Below are positions 1 through 5,540 of a DNA stretch of 5,968 nt, in pieces. The stretch lies in the NCBI GenBank assembly GCA_023398855.1, contig JAEWRS010000198.1, positions 1 to 5,968 of the forward strand. The letters are read 5' to 3'. This DNA comes from Bacillota bacterium. GTDB taxonomy: Bacteria; Bacillota; Clostridia; Lachnospirales; Lachnospiraceae. Position 1 is the stretch's first letter. The number at the start of each line of letters is the position of its first letter. The notes under the pieces are model-generated. The model was given only the letters and a program-made list of their open reading frames with translations. It searched no databases and was not told the DNA's origin. The position numbers and the translations under genes are program-made.

Positions 1-16
1 GTATACTGTTAATCAT

Positions 17-92
17 AGAGAACACCAATCCTTTGTTTTGTATTAGTTAGTCGCTAAATACTTTATCACAAAGTGGTGTTCTCTTTTTATTT
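17..92 (+). terminator. Rho-independent terminator of a gene left of the window
   Basis: An 11-bp perfect stem pairs AGAGAACACCA (17-27) with TGGTGTTCTCT (74-84). After a 3-nt bulge it continues as CTTTGT (31-36) with ACAAAG (68-73), and then comes TTTTATTTATTTT. The T-run lies only on the + side, so it should stop + strand transcription arriving from before position 1. In the minus direction the hairpin is followed by non-U-rich sequence, so it is a poor terminator for the convergent glycosyltransferase gene. The roughly 30-nt inner loop is long for a terminator. Confidence 0.65.
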
Positions 93-126
93 ATTTTCCA
101 TTATCCGAATAAAACTTTACGCTAGC

Positions 127-843
127 TCAATGAATAGCAACCATCTGCTCTGCCACTGTCTCCGCTTCTTCCGCTGAAAAGTATCCGCATGCCTCCATTC
201 TCTGAAGGACCTTCATCTGCCGTTTCTCTGCAAGAACCGGATTTTTGGTCGGAGCGTATTTGGATGGAGCATTGGGAACACCGGCTAAAAGAGTGCTTTC
301 ATACTCTGTCATTTCCTCCGGCGCTTTCTTAAAATAGCCCTCACTGGCATCTCTCACACTGTAATAGCCGTCCCCAAAATAAATGCAGTTCACATACAGC
401 TCAAAGATTTCCTCCTTTGAATAGTTTTTCTCAATATCAAAGGCCATGAACACCTTGGCCGCTTTTCTTTCAAGCTCCTTATCCTGGTCAAAATATAAGT
501 TCTTTGCAAGCTGCTGGGTGATAGTACTGCCACCTTCCACAAGCTTTCCGGCCCTGATATCGTTTGTCACGGCCCTGGCAATGGAAATAAAATCAATACC
601 ATTATGACGGTAAAAACGGTGATCTTCCACCGATAAGACTGCGTTTACATAAATCTGGGGCAGGTTTTTATATTCCGTATAGCCCTCTTTATTCCGAACA
701 GAATCCACACGTTCCTGGAGCCCGGTTTCATGAAGTGCCTCCCGGTACATCTCATAGCCCTTAAAAGTCACAGAAATACCGGCCAGAAGACATACTGTCA
801 TCAGCAGAACTGCCACTCTTTTTATACTAATTACAATTCTCAT
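127..843 (-). CDS. Monofunctional peptidoglycan glycosyltransferase (GT51, MtgA/Mgt-like), 238 aa
   Basis: It should polymerise lipid II into glycan strands at the outer face of the membrane. The protein has a short basic N-terminus, one membrane anchor (about residues 10-27) and a GT51 domain filling the rest. There is no transpeptidase domain, and the length is typical of monofunctional enzymes. Motif I is EDHRFYRHNGID with catalytic Glu73, motif II is GGSTITQQLAKN (104-115), then RKAAKVFMAFDIEK (126-139), a KEEIFELYVNCIYFG stretch, and LLAGVPNAPSKYAP (185-198). The start at 843 is chosen because AAGGAG (855-860 on the complement) lies 11 nt upstream and the membrane anchor follows at once. 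The same frame stays open to about 981, but those 46 extra codons are translated repeat DNA. One oddity is that the second conserved Glu of the RKxxE motif (E290 in E. coli PBP1b) is Lys130, encoded AAG. The fold assignment is secure, but activity is less certain because of that change. Confidence 0.93.
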   Translation of the reverse strand: MRIVISIKRVAVLLMTVCLLAGISVTFKGYEMYREALHETGLQERVDSVRNKEGYTEYKNLPQIYVNAVLSVEDHRFYRHNGIDFISIARAVTNDIRAGKLVEGGSTITQQLAKNLYFDQDKELERKAAKVFMAFDIEKNYSKEEIFELYVNCIYFGDGYYSVRDASEGYFKKAPEEMTEYESTLLAGVPNAPSKYAPTKNPVLAEKRQMKVLQRMEACGYFSAEEAETVAEQMVAIH

Positions 844-854
844 AAATCCTCTGT

Positions 855-860
855 CTCCTT
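855..860 (-). promoter_or_regulatory. Ribosome binding site that fixes the GT51 start
   Basis: The minus strand reads AAGGAG here, 11 nt before the ATG at 843-841. It sits between the repeat array and the membrane-anchor codons, which argues against the longer upstream GTG start inside the repeats. Confidence 0.7.
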
Positions 861-870
861 TCCACTTTTC

Positions 871-1015
871 TGCCCATGCTTTTTGGGCATACAGGGATAC
901 CCGTAGGGTGTTTCCGCTCATTTGCCCACGCTTTTTGGACATACAGGGATACCCGTAGGGTGTTTCCTCTTTTCTGCCCACGCTTTTTGGGCATACAGGG
1001 ATACCCGAAGGGTGT
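871..1015. repeat. Three tandem 45-bp repeats at 52-bp period, hairpin-forming
   Basis: The copies start at 871, 923 and 975, so the period is exactly 52 bp. Each has a conserved 45-bp core and a 7-bp variable spacer (gctcatt at 916-922, tcttttc at 968-974). Copies 1 and 2 run to a shared GTGTTTCC end, and copy 3 diverges after GGGTGT (1015). Within each core TGCCCA pairs with TGGGCA across a 7-nt loop, and ACCC pairs with GGGT around GTA or GAA, giving two hairpins per unit. The array lies in the probable leader of the minus-strand glycosyltransferase gene, between a candidate promoter (about 1080) and its ribosome site. The period is not a multiple of three, so the copies are read in different frames and coding is unlikely. 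The spacers are far too short for CRISPR. I believe similar repeats are scattered in Lachnospiraceae genomes, but this is from memory and not verified. Confidence 0.9.
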
Positions 1016-1078
1016 CTTTTATCCTCCCATGGTCTGGGATGGCTTTGTTATATGATGATATACTATGGTTATGATTAA

Positions 1079-1087
1079 ATTGTACCA
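1079..1087 (-). promoter_or_regulatory. Candidate extended -10 for the GT51 gene
   Basis: The minus strand reads TGGTACAAT, an extended -10 (TGn then TACAAT, 5 of 6 to TATAAT). The -35 position 17 bp upstream is poor. Transcription from here would run through the 52-bp repeats before reaching the gene, placing them in an mRNA leader of over 200 nt. This is weak evidence because the region is AT-rich. Confidence 0.3.
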
Positions 1088-1105
1088 TATAGTTCCTGTA
1101 AAAAT

Positions 1106-1118
1106 AGGAATAATTCCT
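1106..1118. promoter_or_regulatory. Short dyad AGGAAT-a-ATTCCT, possible operator
   Basis: Perfect 6-bp arms flank one central base. A further TTCCT (1093-1097) lies to the left and can also pair with AGGAA. The dyad lies about 20 bp upstream of the candidate minus-strand -10, overlapping the -35 zone, where a repressor or activator could bind. A chance dyad in AT-rich DNA is equally plausible. Confidence 0.25.
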
Positions 1119-1147
1119 TATTTTTCCCTAAAGTTTTCGGACATGTT

Positions 1148-1176
1148 CTGACAAATCTATTACAAAATCTTACAAA
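1148..1176 (+). promoter_or_regulatory. Candidate sigmaA promoter for the epimerase transcript
   Basis: CTGACA (5 of 6 to TTGACA) is followed after exactly 17 bp by TACAAA (4 of 6 to TATAAT). Transcription would begin near 1183, just ahead of the ribosome site and ATG-TAA at 1190-1208, leaving a leader of about 200 nt before the epimerase gene. Confidence 0.35.
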
Positions 1177-1189
1177 TTAATGAAAATAT

Positions 1190-1208
1190 GGAGGAAATTA
1201 GTATGTAA
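1190..1208 (+). other. Ribosome site followed by a start-stop (ATG TAA)
   Basis: GGAGG (1190-1194) stands 8 nt before ATG (1203-1205), ideal initiation spacing, but the next codon is TAA. This is either a minimal leader ORF in the epimerase mRNA, the ruined start of a lost gene, or chance. No open frame resembling a known protein follows. Confidence 0.3.
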
Positions 1209-1267
1209 TCCGCTCAACCTCTGTAGCAATATAAACCGTTTATTATAATTGTTTTTTCCATTACCCA

Positions 1268-1298
1268 TGGAATTTTCCTAACTAATTTAGTATACTAA
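1268..1298 (+). promoter_or_regulatory. Candidate proximal promoter of the epimerase gene, -10 within a palindrome
   Basis: TATACT (1291-1296, 5 of 6 to TATAAT) lies 17 bp after TGGAAT (1268-1273, 3 of 6 to TTGACA). The -10 is embedded in a perfect 12-bp palindrome, TTAGTATACTAA (1287-1298), which could be an operator. A start near 1303 would give a leader of about 80 nt. Confidence 0.3.
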
Positions 1299-1385
1299 TC
1301 ATAAAGCCAATCTGTCCGTTTCCATACACTGACTGGAAAGGTTATGCAAGAGGCAAAACTGAATAAAGAAACGAGGTAAATTAAA

Positions 1386-2270
1386 ATGCTGGTTACACTC
1401 CATGATTCCAAAGCAACGGCTGTCATCGATTCCATTGGTGCTCAGCTCATTTCATTCAAAGATTCTTCCGGCACAGAATACATATGGCAAAGAGATCCTC
1501 AGTTCTGGAATAAATGCTCTCCTCTTCTTTTTCCCATTGTAGGAAATTGTCGAAACAACAGGACCCGCATGGAGAACCAGGTATGGGAAATTCCCAAGCA
1601 TGGTTTTTGCCGGGAAATGGACTTTGCAGTCATCCACCAGACAGAAACTTCTGTATCTTTTGAAATCCATGATACGGATGATACAAAAAAGATTTATCCC
1701 TACTCTTTCTGCCTGAACCTTTCCTATACTCTTTTAGACGGAAACCTGTCTATGGAATACCGGGTAGTAAATAGAGATGACAAGACCATACATTATTGCC
1801 TGGGCGCACATCCTGGCTTTAACTGCCCAATGGAGGCTGAGTCAGTATTTGAGGATTATGATCTGGTATTTGAAAAGGAAGAAACCATATCCAGTATGGT
1901 ATACGACTGCAGGAACCTGGAATTTAATCCTGCTGACAGAATTGAACGTCTGAAAGGAGACCGCATTCTCTCTTTGAACAGAGAACTATTTAAAGACGAT
2001 GCAGTTTATTTTGACGACCTCCAATCCAGAACAGTATCTGTTGTAAACAGAAATACCGGCCGGGGAGTGGAAGTATCCTTTCCGGGCTTTGAAACCGTGG
2101 CTTTTTGGACTCCTTATCCCGGAGAAGCGCCTTTTATCTGTGTAGAACCATGGAATGGTTCCGGAATCTACGCTACAGAGGATGACGAATTTATACATAA
2201 GAATCATGTGCAGTCCTTAGCCTCTGGCAAAACCAAAAGCTACGGCCTTTCCATAAGAGTTCTTAATTAA
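1386..2270 (+). CDS. Aldose 1-epimerase family protein (LacX-like galactose mutarotase), 294 aa
   Basis: The protein belongs to the galactose-mutarotase-like superfamily, a soluble cytoplasmic beta-sandwich that interconverts sugar anomers. The LacX-type branch is about this length. Visible family signatures are GAQLISFKD (18-26), EYIWQRDPQFW (31-41), PLLFPIVGN (46-54), HGFCRE (72-77), GAHPGFNCP (140-148) and FICVEPWNG (250-258). By family analogy His142 and Glu254 are the likely acid/base pair. There is no signal peptide or membrane segment. GAGG at 1373-1376 lies 9 nt before the ATG, supporting this start. It stands alone, with its own terminator immediately after the stop. The true sugar cannot be read from the sequence, because no sugar operon flanks it and LacX-type proteins are often orphans. 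Family confidence is high and substrate is unknown. Confidence 0.92.
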   Translation: MLVTLHDSKATAVIDSIGAQLISFKDSSGTEYIWQRDPQFWNKCSPLLFPIVGNCRNNRTRMENQVWEIPKHGFCREMDFAVIHQTETSVSFEIHDTDDTKKIYPYSFCLNLSYTLLDGNLSMEYRVVNRDDKTIHYCLGAHPGFNCPMEAESVFEDYDLVFEKEETISSMVYDCRNLEFNPADRIERLKGDRILSLNRELFKDDAVYFDDLQSRTVSVVNRNTGRGVEVSFPGFETVAFWTPYPGEAPFICVEPWNGSGIYATEDDEFIHKNHVQSLASGKTKSYGLSIRVLN

Positions 2271-2278
2271 TGAAAATG

Positions 2279-2325
2279 CAGGCAGCGAAATCGGCTGAAT
2301 TTTCGCTGCCTGTCCTGATTTTTAG
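2279..2325 (+). terminator. Hairpin terminator of the epimerase gene
   Basis: CAGGCAGCGAAA (2279-2290) pairs perfectly with TTTCGCTGCCTG (2301-2312), a 12-bp GC-rich stem with a 10-nt loop, starting 8 nt after the stop codon. A short T-run (2319-2323) follows a few bases later, so the U-tract is not ideal. On the complement the stem is followed by CATTTTCATT, so it may also help stop the convergent LytTR transcript. Confidence 0.72.
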
Positions 2326-2469
2326 AAACATGAAGAATATGATCAGATGTGATCTGCCGATTTTAATAGACTTTTTATCAGATTTGACAGGGAAACCTTA
2401 TCATGGTCTCCTGCACAAGACAAGTTGGTTTGCGTATTTTAGTTAAATCAATGCGCTTTTTAAATAGTT

Positions 2470-2910
2470 TTACAATATCATACAATTTCTCTTTAAAAAA
2501 TCCATGTATTTTTTCTGGAACTTTTTTCTTCTTCCGAGGTTCACGTACAATATATCTCCATTATGCATTTCCACTTTCTCGCCTTTCACATTTCTCACAT
2601 ACTTCATGTTGATAATATTATGCCGGTTGATCCTGATAAACCATTCATTAGGAAACTTCTTTTCTTCCTCATCAAGCCTTGCCCTGATCCGCATGGGACC
2701 ATCTACGGTAACCACACTGGTTTTCCTGTAATAGGATTCCAGATAAAGAATATCCCTGATATCCAGGATATCAGGCTGGCCGTTAAAGAATACAGAATAC
2801 TTTGTTTGATGTAATTGGCTGTCTCCTTTTAAATCAATCACAACCATATCAGAAACGGAACACTCCGGCATCGGCAAACGCTCCTCCTTTTTAAAAAAGG
2901 TGATTTTCAT
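2470..2910 (-). CDS. Stand-alone LytTR-domain transcriptional regulator, 146 aa
   Basis: The C-terminal two thirds (about residues 45-142) is a LytTR DNA-binding domain. It includes DIRDILYLESYYRKTSVV, then FPNEWFIRINRHNIINMKYV with the conserved R-I-N-R/H-x-x-I-N pattern, and a final basic VNLGRRKKFQKKYMDFLKR. The first 45 residues show no receiver, sensor or membrane domain, so this is not a response regulator. Lone LytTR proteins of this size are common in Firmicutes. The frame is open a further 79 codons upstream, but that part reads as hydrophobic low-complexity noise. The start at 2910 is chosen because AGGGGAG (complement of 2919-2925) lies 8 nt ahead; the ATG at 2916 is too close to it. 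It diverges from the small gene at 3096 across 185 bp. I see no convincing sigmaA promoter for it. Its targets are unknown. A 21-bp near-perfect palindrome lies inside it (2755-2775). Confidence 0.88.
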   Translation of the reverse strand: MKITFFKKEERLPMPECSVSDMVVIDLKGDSQLHQTKYSVFFNGQPDILDIRDILYLESYYRKTSVVTVDGPMRIRARLDEEEKKFPNEWFIRINRHNIINMKYVRNVKGEKVEMHNGDILYVNLGRRKKFQKKYMDFLKRNCMIL

Positions 2911-3022
2911 TTCCATTTCTCCCCTATCCATTGATTTACTTATGGACGATAATGTCCCGCACCTTATAGAACGATTTCCCATAAAGCTTATAACGCAAAA
3001 ACAAAAGTGATCCCATTGCCAG

Positions 3023-3052
3023 TGAATAATTAAGCAGTTTTTTCTCAAACTA
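3023..3052 (+). promoter_or_regulatory. Candidate sigmaG (forespore) promoter of the small gene
   Basis: TGAATA (3023-3028) is followed after 17 bp by CAAACTA (3046-3052). The Bacillus/Clostridium sigmaG consensus is roughly TGAATA, 17-18 bp, CATACTA, so only one of 13 positions departs. The predicted start near 3059 leaves about 37 nt of leader before the ATG and keeps the ribosome site (3082-3087) intact. A competing sigmaA -10 (TATAAA, 3067-3072) has a weak -35 and would start transcription almost on the ribosome site. Confidence 0.5.
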
Positions 3053-3095
3053 AAAGAAGCAATTAATATAAAAACTGTTGGAAGGAGAATGAGAA

Positions 3096-3302
3096 ATGAA
3101 ATCCGAAAAAAAAGAAAGCAATAAAAAAGCAGAATCAACCACCTCAAAGAACAACTATGACATTGACATTCAGGCCTGCTCTACCATGGACTGTACAGGT
3201 CTTATACCATCGGCTCCCCAGTCAGAATCCGAGCTGGAATCATATGAAGATCTTTACCCCTACATCCCACATGCCAAAAGCAATCATGCTGATAAGGGAT
3301 GA
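3096..3302 (+). CDS. Small two-cysteine protein of unknown function, 68 aa, possibly forespore-expressed
   Basis: I cannot name this family with confidence. A near-perfect AAGGAG (3082-3087) lies 8 nt before the ATG. The first 20 residues are Lys/Glu/Ser/Asn-rich and probably disordered. A compact block then runs from about residue 21 to 60: YDIDIQACSTMDCTGLIP (21-38, with Cys28 and Cys33), an acidic SESELESYEDLY segment, and a YPYIPHA end with prolines 38, 41, 55 and 58. It has no signal peptide, no membrane segment and no double-glycine leader, so a secreted peptide or bacteriocin is unlikely. The sigmaG-like promoter suggests a role in the developing spore, but its composition is not that of alpha/beta-type SASP. 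It diverges from the LytTR gene and converges on the chemoreceptor gene, with the palindromic terminator between. That it is a real gene is likely; its function is open. Confidence 0.75.
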   Translation: MKSEKKESNKKAESTTSKNNYDIDIQACSTMDCTGLIPSAPQSESELESYEDLYPYIPHAKSNHADKG

Positions 3303-3311
3303 GAAAAGGAC

Positions 3312-3348
3312 AAAAAAAATAAGAAGGCCTTTTAAAAGGCCTTCTTAT
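3312..3348 (-). terminator. 30-bp perfect-palindrome terminator of the chemoreceptor gene
   Basis: Positions 3319-3348 form an uninterrupted perfect palindrome (arms of 15, core GGCCTTTTAAAAGGCC). On the minus strand it is followed by T8 (complement of 3312-3319), a textbook intrinsic terminator 14 nt after the chemoreceptor stop. In the + direction the stem is the same but the following tract is only CTTCTTATGC, so it may serve weakly as a shared terminator for the small + strand gene. Confidence 0.9.
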
Positions 3349-3362
3349 GCAATGGTCTTATT

Positions 3363-5402
3363 TTAGCGAAGCCGGAATTTACTCATTAATTCCCGCAGGC
3401 TCTCTGACTGGCTGGAAAGTTCTTCACTGGCCGCAGCACTCTGCTCTGCGGTAGCAGAGTTGTTCTGGACTACGGAAGAAATCTGTTCAATTCCCATAGT
3501 TACCTGGGTAACCTTGTCGCTTTGTTCTTTTAATTCCTCCGCAGAATCTTTGATGGCAGAAACCATTTCCTTTGTTTCGGAAAGAACACCATTCAAGGTT
3601 TCCCCTGTGGACACCGCAATACCGGTTCCCTTTTTAACAGCAGTAATGGTGTCTGCAACCAGGCTGGAAGTATCCTTTGCCGCATTGGCACTTTTGCCTG
3701 CAAGATTGCGGACCTCATCTGCAACTACTGCGAAGCCTTTTCCTGCTTCCCCCGCCCTTGCCGCTTCTACGGCAGCATTCAAGGCAAGAATATTGGTCTG
3801 GAAAGCAATGTCCTCAATCAATTTATTGACCTTTTCTATCTCCTTGGACTTTTTGTTGATCTGCTCCATGGACAACATCATTTCATGCATTTGGGCATTG
3901 CCGCTCTCCATGGCCCGTCCAACGCGTCCGGCCTGTTTATTCACGTCTTCCACAGCCTTTGCAGTGTTTATTAAACTGATGGATATCTCGTTGACAGAGG
4001 ATGACAATTCCTCTACAGAGGCAGCCTGCTCCACCGAGCCCTGGCTTAAGTTCTGCGCTCCCTGAGATACCTGTACACTGCCCTTTGCCACTTCATCTGA
4101 AGAAATACTTATGGTTTCCATTGTCTTAGAAAGTAAGTCTTCCGCCCTGTCAATCGAATCCTGGATCACCTTAAAATCTCCCTGAAATTCCATTCCAACG
4201 GACCGGCTGAAATCTCCTGCTGCTATATTAGTCAATACAGAGGCAATCTCAGTGATATAGGACTTCACGCTGTGCACGGAGCTGGTTATCTCATCAGCAA
4301 GCTGACCGATTTCATCTCTCCGTTTTATTACGGGAACCTCACTGGACAAATCTCCTTCTGTAAACAGCTTCATTCGTGCTGCAATGGCTGATACCGGACC
4401 AGCTATGGACCCTGCAAACCAGAATGCCAGAACACAGCCGACAACCGCTGACACAACAGCAAACACGCCCATGGCAAAAACTACAAGATATATGGACGAG
4501 GTGGTTTCCTTTACAGAAGCTACCACTCCCAATGCCCAGCCATCACTGCCTGTTACCGGGCAATAATAGCAAAAACGATTATCCCCCTTGTATTCATAGC
4601 TTCCGGTACCTGGGGTTCCTCCTAACATAGTCTGAAGCATACTTCCAAGAGAAGCATAAGAGCTATCGCTCTTTGCCAGTTCAATGAAGTTCTTGCGTTC
4701 TTGAACCAGTTCTTGCGCTATATTGGCAATCGTGGTTCCTGTTTTGTCGATAATAAAAGCGTTGCCGCTTTCTCCCATCCGCAGTTCACTGATCAGGCCG
4801 CTTAAAGTGGCACCGTCATATGTTCCAAGTAAAACCCCATATTCATAAGGAGCTGCAACCCGGATCACCAGTTCATTGTTAGCGTCATATTCCGTAGTAG
4901 AAATGGTGGTCTCACCATTCATGGCTCTCGTCAAATAATCGCCGCCCTCATATTTCTCTCCGATGTTTGCTCCGCTTGCGCTGCGGGTGATGGTACCATC
5001 TTTGCTGATCACTTCAAGGTCCTTGTACCCGTAAAGCTTACACTGGTTGGAAAGATATTCCGAAACTACACGGGAATTGATAGATTTTAGACTTCCACCT
5101 TGAGAACTGGCTTCAATACTCAGTTTCATCTGATTCAAATTCTGCACAACCAGACTGTTTACAAGCTTGCCTGTTGATTCCAGATCATTTTTCACAACAT
5201 CCGTAATTCCTTTGTAGCTGACAGTGATACTGATTATCATATTAGTCACAGCCAACCCCAAAATAATTGCGATGATGAATGCCAGCATTTTCATCTTCAG
5301 TGATTTCAGAAATGTACTTTTGCTTGCTTTTTTCTCCAGCTTTACTTTTTTTGTCATTCGTAACGCTTTCAGATTTCGTTTCTTATCCCCCGATGTCTTC
5401 AT
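3363..5402 (-). CDS. Methyl-accepting chemotaxis protein with dCache sensor, 679 aa
   Basis: This transmembrane chemoreceptor passes ligand signals to CheA/CheW at the flagellar motor pathway. In order it has an unusually basic cytoplasmic tail (1-38), TM1 (about 39-61), an extracellular dCache-type sensor (about 62-300), TM2 (about 302-330), a HAMP domain with [10 protein letters not shown], a second HAMP-like helix pair ending near 420, and a long coiled-coil signalling domain. The hairpin tip is intact ([21 protein letters not shown] followed by [18 protein letters not shown], about 532-572). Glu/Gln/Ala-rich methylation-type helices lie on either side ([14 protein letters not shown] and [14 protein letters not shown]). 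There is no C-terminal CheR-binding pentapeptide. An open frame runs to 5486, but the promoter -10 overlaps the ATG at 5465, so the start at 5402, 9 nt after GAGGAG, is used. The sensor lacks the amino-acid-binding dCache signature I would look for, so the ligand is unknown. A cre-like site suggests carbon control. Confidence 0.95.
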   Translation of the reverse strand: MKTSGDKKRNLKALRMTKKVKLEKKASKSTFLKSLKMKMLAFIIAIILGLAVTNMIISITVSYKGITDVVKNDLESTGKLVNSLVVQNLNQMKLSIEASSQGGSLKSINSRVVSEYLSNQCKLYGYKDLEVISKDGTITRSASGANIGEKYEGGDYLTRAMNGETTISTTEYDANNELVIRVAAPYEYGVLLGTYDGATLSGLISELRMGESGNAFIIDKTGTTIANIAQELVQERKNFIELAKSDSSYASLGSMLQTMLGGTPGTGSYEYKGDNRFCYYCPVTGSDGWALGVVASVKETTSSIYLVVFAMGVFAVVSAVVGCVLAFWFAGSIAGPVSAIAARMKLFTEGDLSSEVPVIKRRDEIGQLADEITSSVHSVKSYITEIASVLTNIAAGDFSRSVGMEFQGDFKVIQDSIDRAEDLLSKTMETISISSDEVAKGSVQVSQGAQNLSQGSVEQAASVEELSSSVNEISISLINTAKAVEDVNKQAGRVGRAMESGNAQMHEMMLSMEQINKKSKEIEKVNKLIEDIAFQTNILALNAAVEAARAGEAGKGFAVVADEVRNLAGKSANAAKDTSSLVADTITAVKKGTGIAVSTGETLNGVLSETKEMVSAIKDSAEELKEQSDKVTQVTMGIEQISSVVQNNSATAEQSAAASEELSSQSESLRELMSKFRLR

Positions 5403-5411
5403 TGCCTTATG

Positions 5412-5417
5412 CTCCTC
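5412..5417 (-). promoter_or_regulatory. Ribosome binding site deciding the chemoreceptor start
   Basis: The complement reads GAGGAG, 9 nt before the ATG at 5402-5400. Neither of the two upstream in-frame ATGs (5486, 5465) has a comparable site, and both lie at or above the promoter. Confidence 0.8.
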
Positions 5418-5463
5418 GTCTTTGGTAAATGTAAACCATAACACTTTACTCTTGGTTTTTTTC

Positions 5464-5493
5464 ATTATACAATATTTTGTAACCATTTGTCAA
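5464..5493 (-). promoter_or_regulatory. SigmaA promoter of the chemoreceptor gene
   Basis: The complement carries TTGACA (5488-5493) and TATAAT (5464-5469), both perfect, separated by 18 bp. Transcription would begin near 5457, giving a leader of about 55 nt. I see no flagellar sigmaD promoter (TAAA-N15-GCCGATAA type) upstream. Confidence 0.8.
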
Positions 5494-5501
5494 CGCTTCC
5501 A
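5488..5501 (-). promoter_or_regulatory. cre-like CcpA operator over the -35 box
   Basis: The complement reads TGGAAGCGTTGACA, matching every fixed position of the catabolite-responsive consensus TGNAANCGNWNNCW and one base short of the stricter TGWAANCGNTNWCA. It contains the -35 hexamer, so bound CcpA should repress. A second, weaker cre-like copy in the opposite orientation (TGGAAACGATTTTT, 5507-5520) lies next to it, and the two form a dyad around GAAAA. Confidence 0.6.
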
Positions 5502-5540
5502 GAAAATGGAAACGATTTTTGTCGAATTTTCCCTAAAAAG

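Larger units (their letters stand above)
1020..1385. other. Intergenic region between the repeat array and the epimerase gene
   Basis: This AT-rich stretch separates two divergent genes and shows no credible protein-coding frame. It holds a small hairpin (TCCCA 1025-1029 with TGGGA 1035-1039), a candidate minus-strand extended -10 (1079-1087), a dyad at 1106-1118, two candidate + strand promoters, a perfect TATAAT at 1244-1249 without a good -35 box, a ribosome site with ATG-TAA (1190-1208), and a hairpin TTTCCA/TGGAAA (1319-1339) in the epimerase leader. I recognise no known riboswitch. Confidence 0.6.

Noticed and set aside
844..981. Extension of the GT51 protein to a GTG at 981
   Set aside because: The added residues are translated 52-bp repeats, while a good ribosome site and the membrane anchor support the start at 843.
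871..1015. CRISPR array
   Set aside because: The spacers are only 7 bp and the repeats are too long, with no cas genes nearby.
2330..2446. 38-codon + strand ORF (MKNMIRCDLP...) between the epimerase and LytTR genes
   Set aside because: No ribosome site precedes it, the same frame runs back into the terminator hairpin, and no recognisable domain is seen. It might be a remnant, but evidence is lacking.
3067..3072. SigmaA -10 (TATAAA) as main promoter of the small gene
   Set aside because: The matching -35 (CTCAAA) is weak and transcription would start within a few bases of the ribosome site.
2911..3147. Hydrophobic 79-residue extension of the LytTR protein
   Set aside because: The sequence is low-complexity, overlaps the divergent promoter region and the small gene's start, and a ribosome site supports 2910.
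3460..4065. 201-codon + strand ORF opposite the chemoreceptor
   Set aside because: It is the antisense shadow of the highly conserved signalling domain, with no ribosome site or plausible protein features.
5403..5486. Longer chemoreceptor starts at 5486 or 5465
   Set aside because: Both overlap the promoter elements and lie upstream of the predicted transcript start; neither has a ribosome site.
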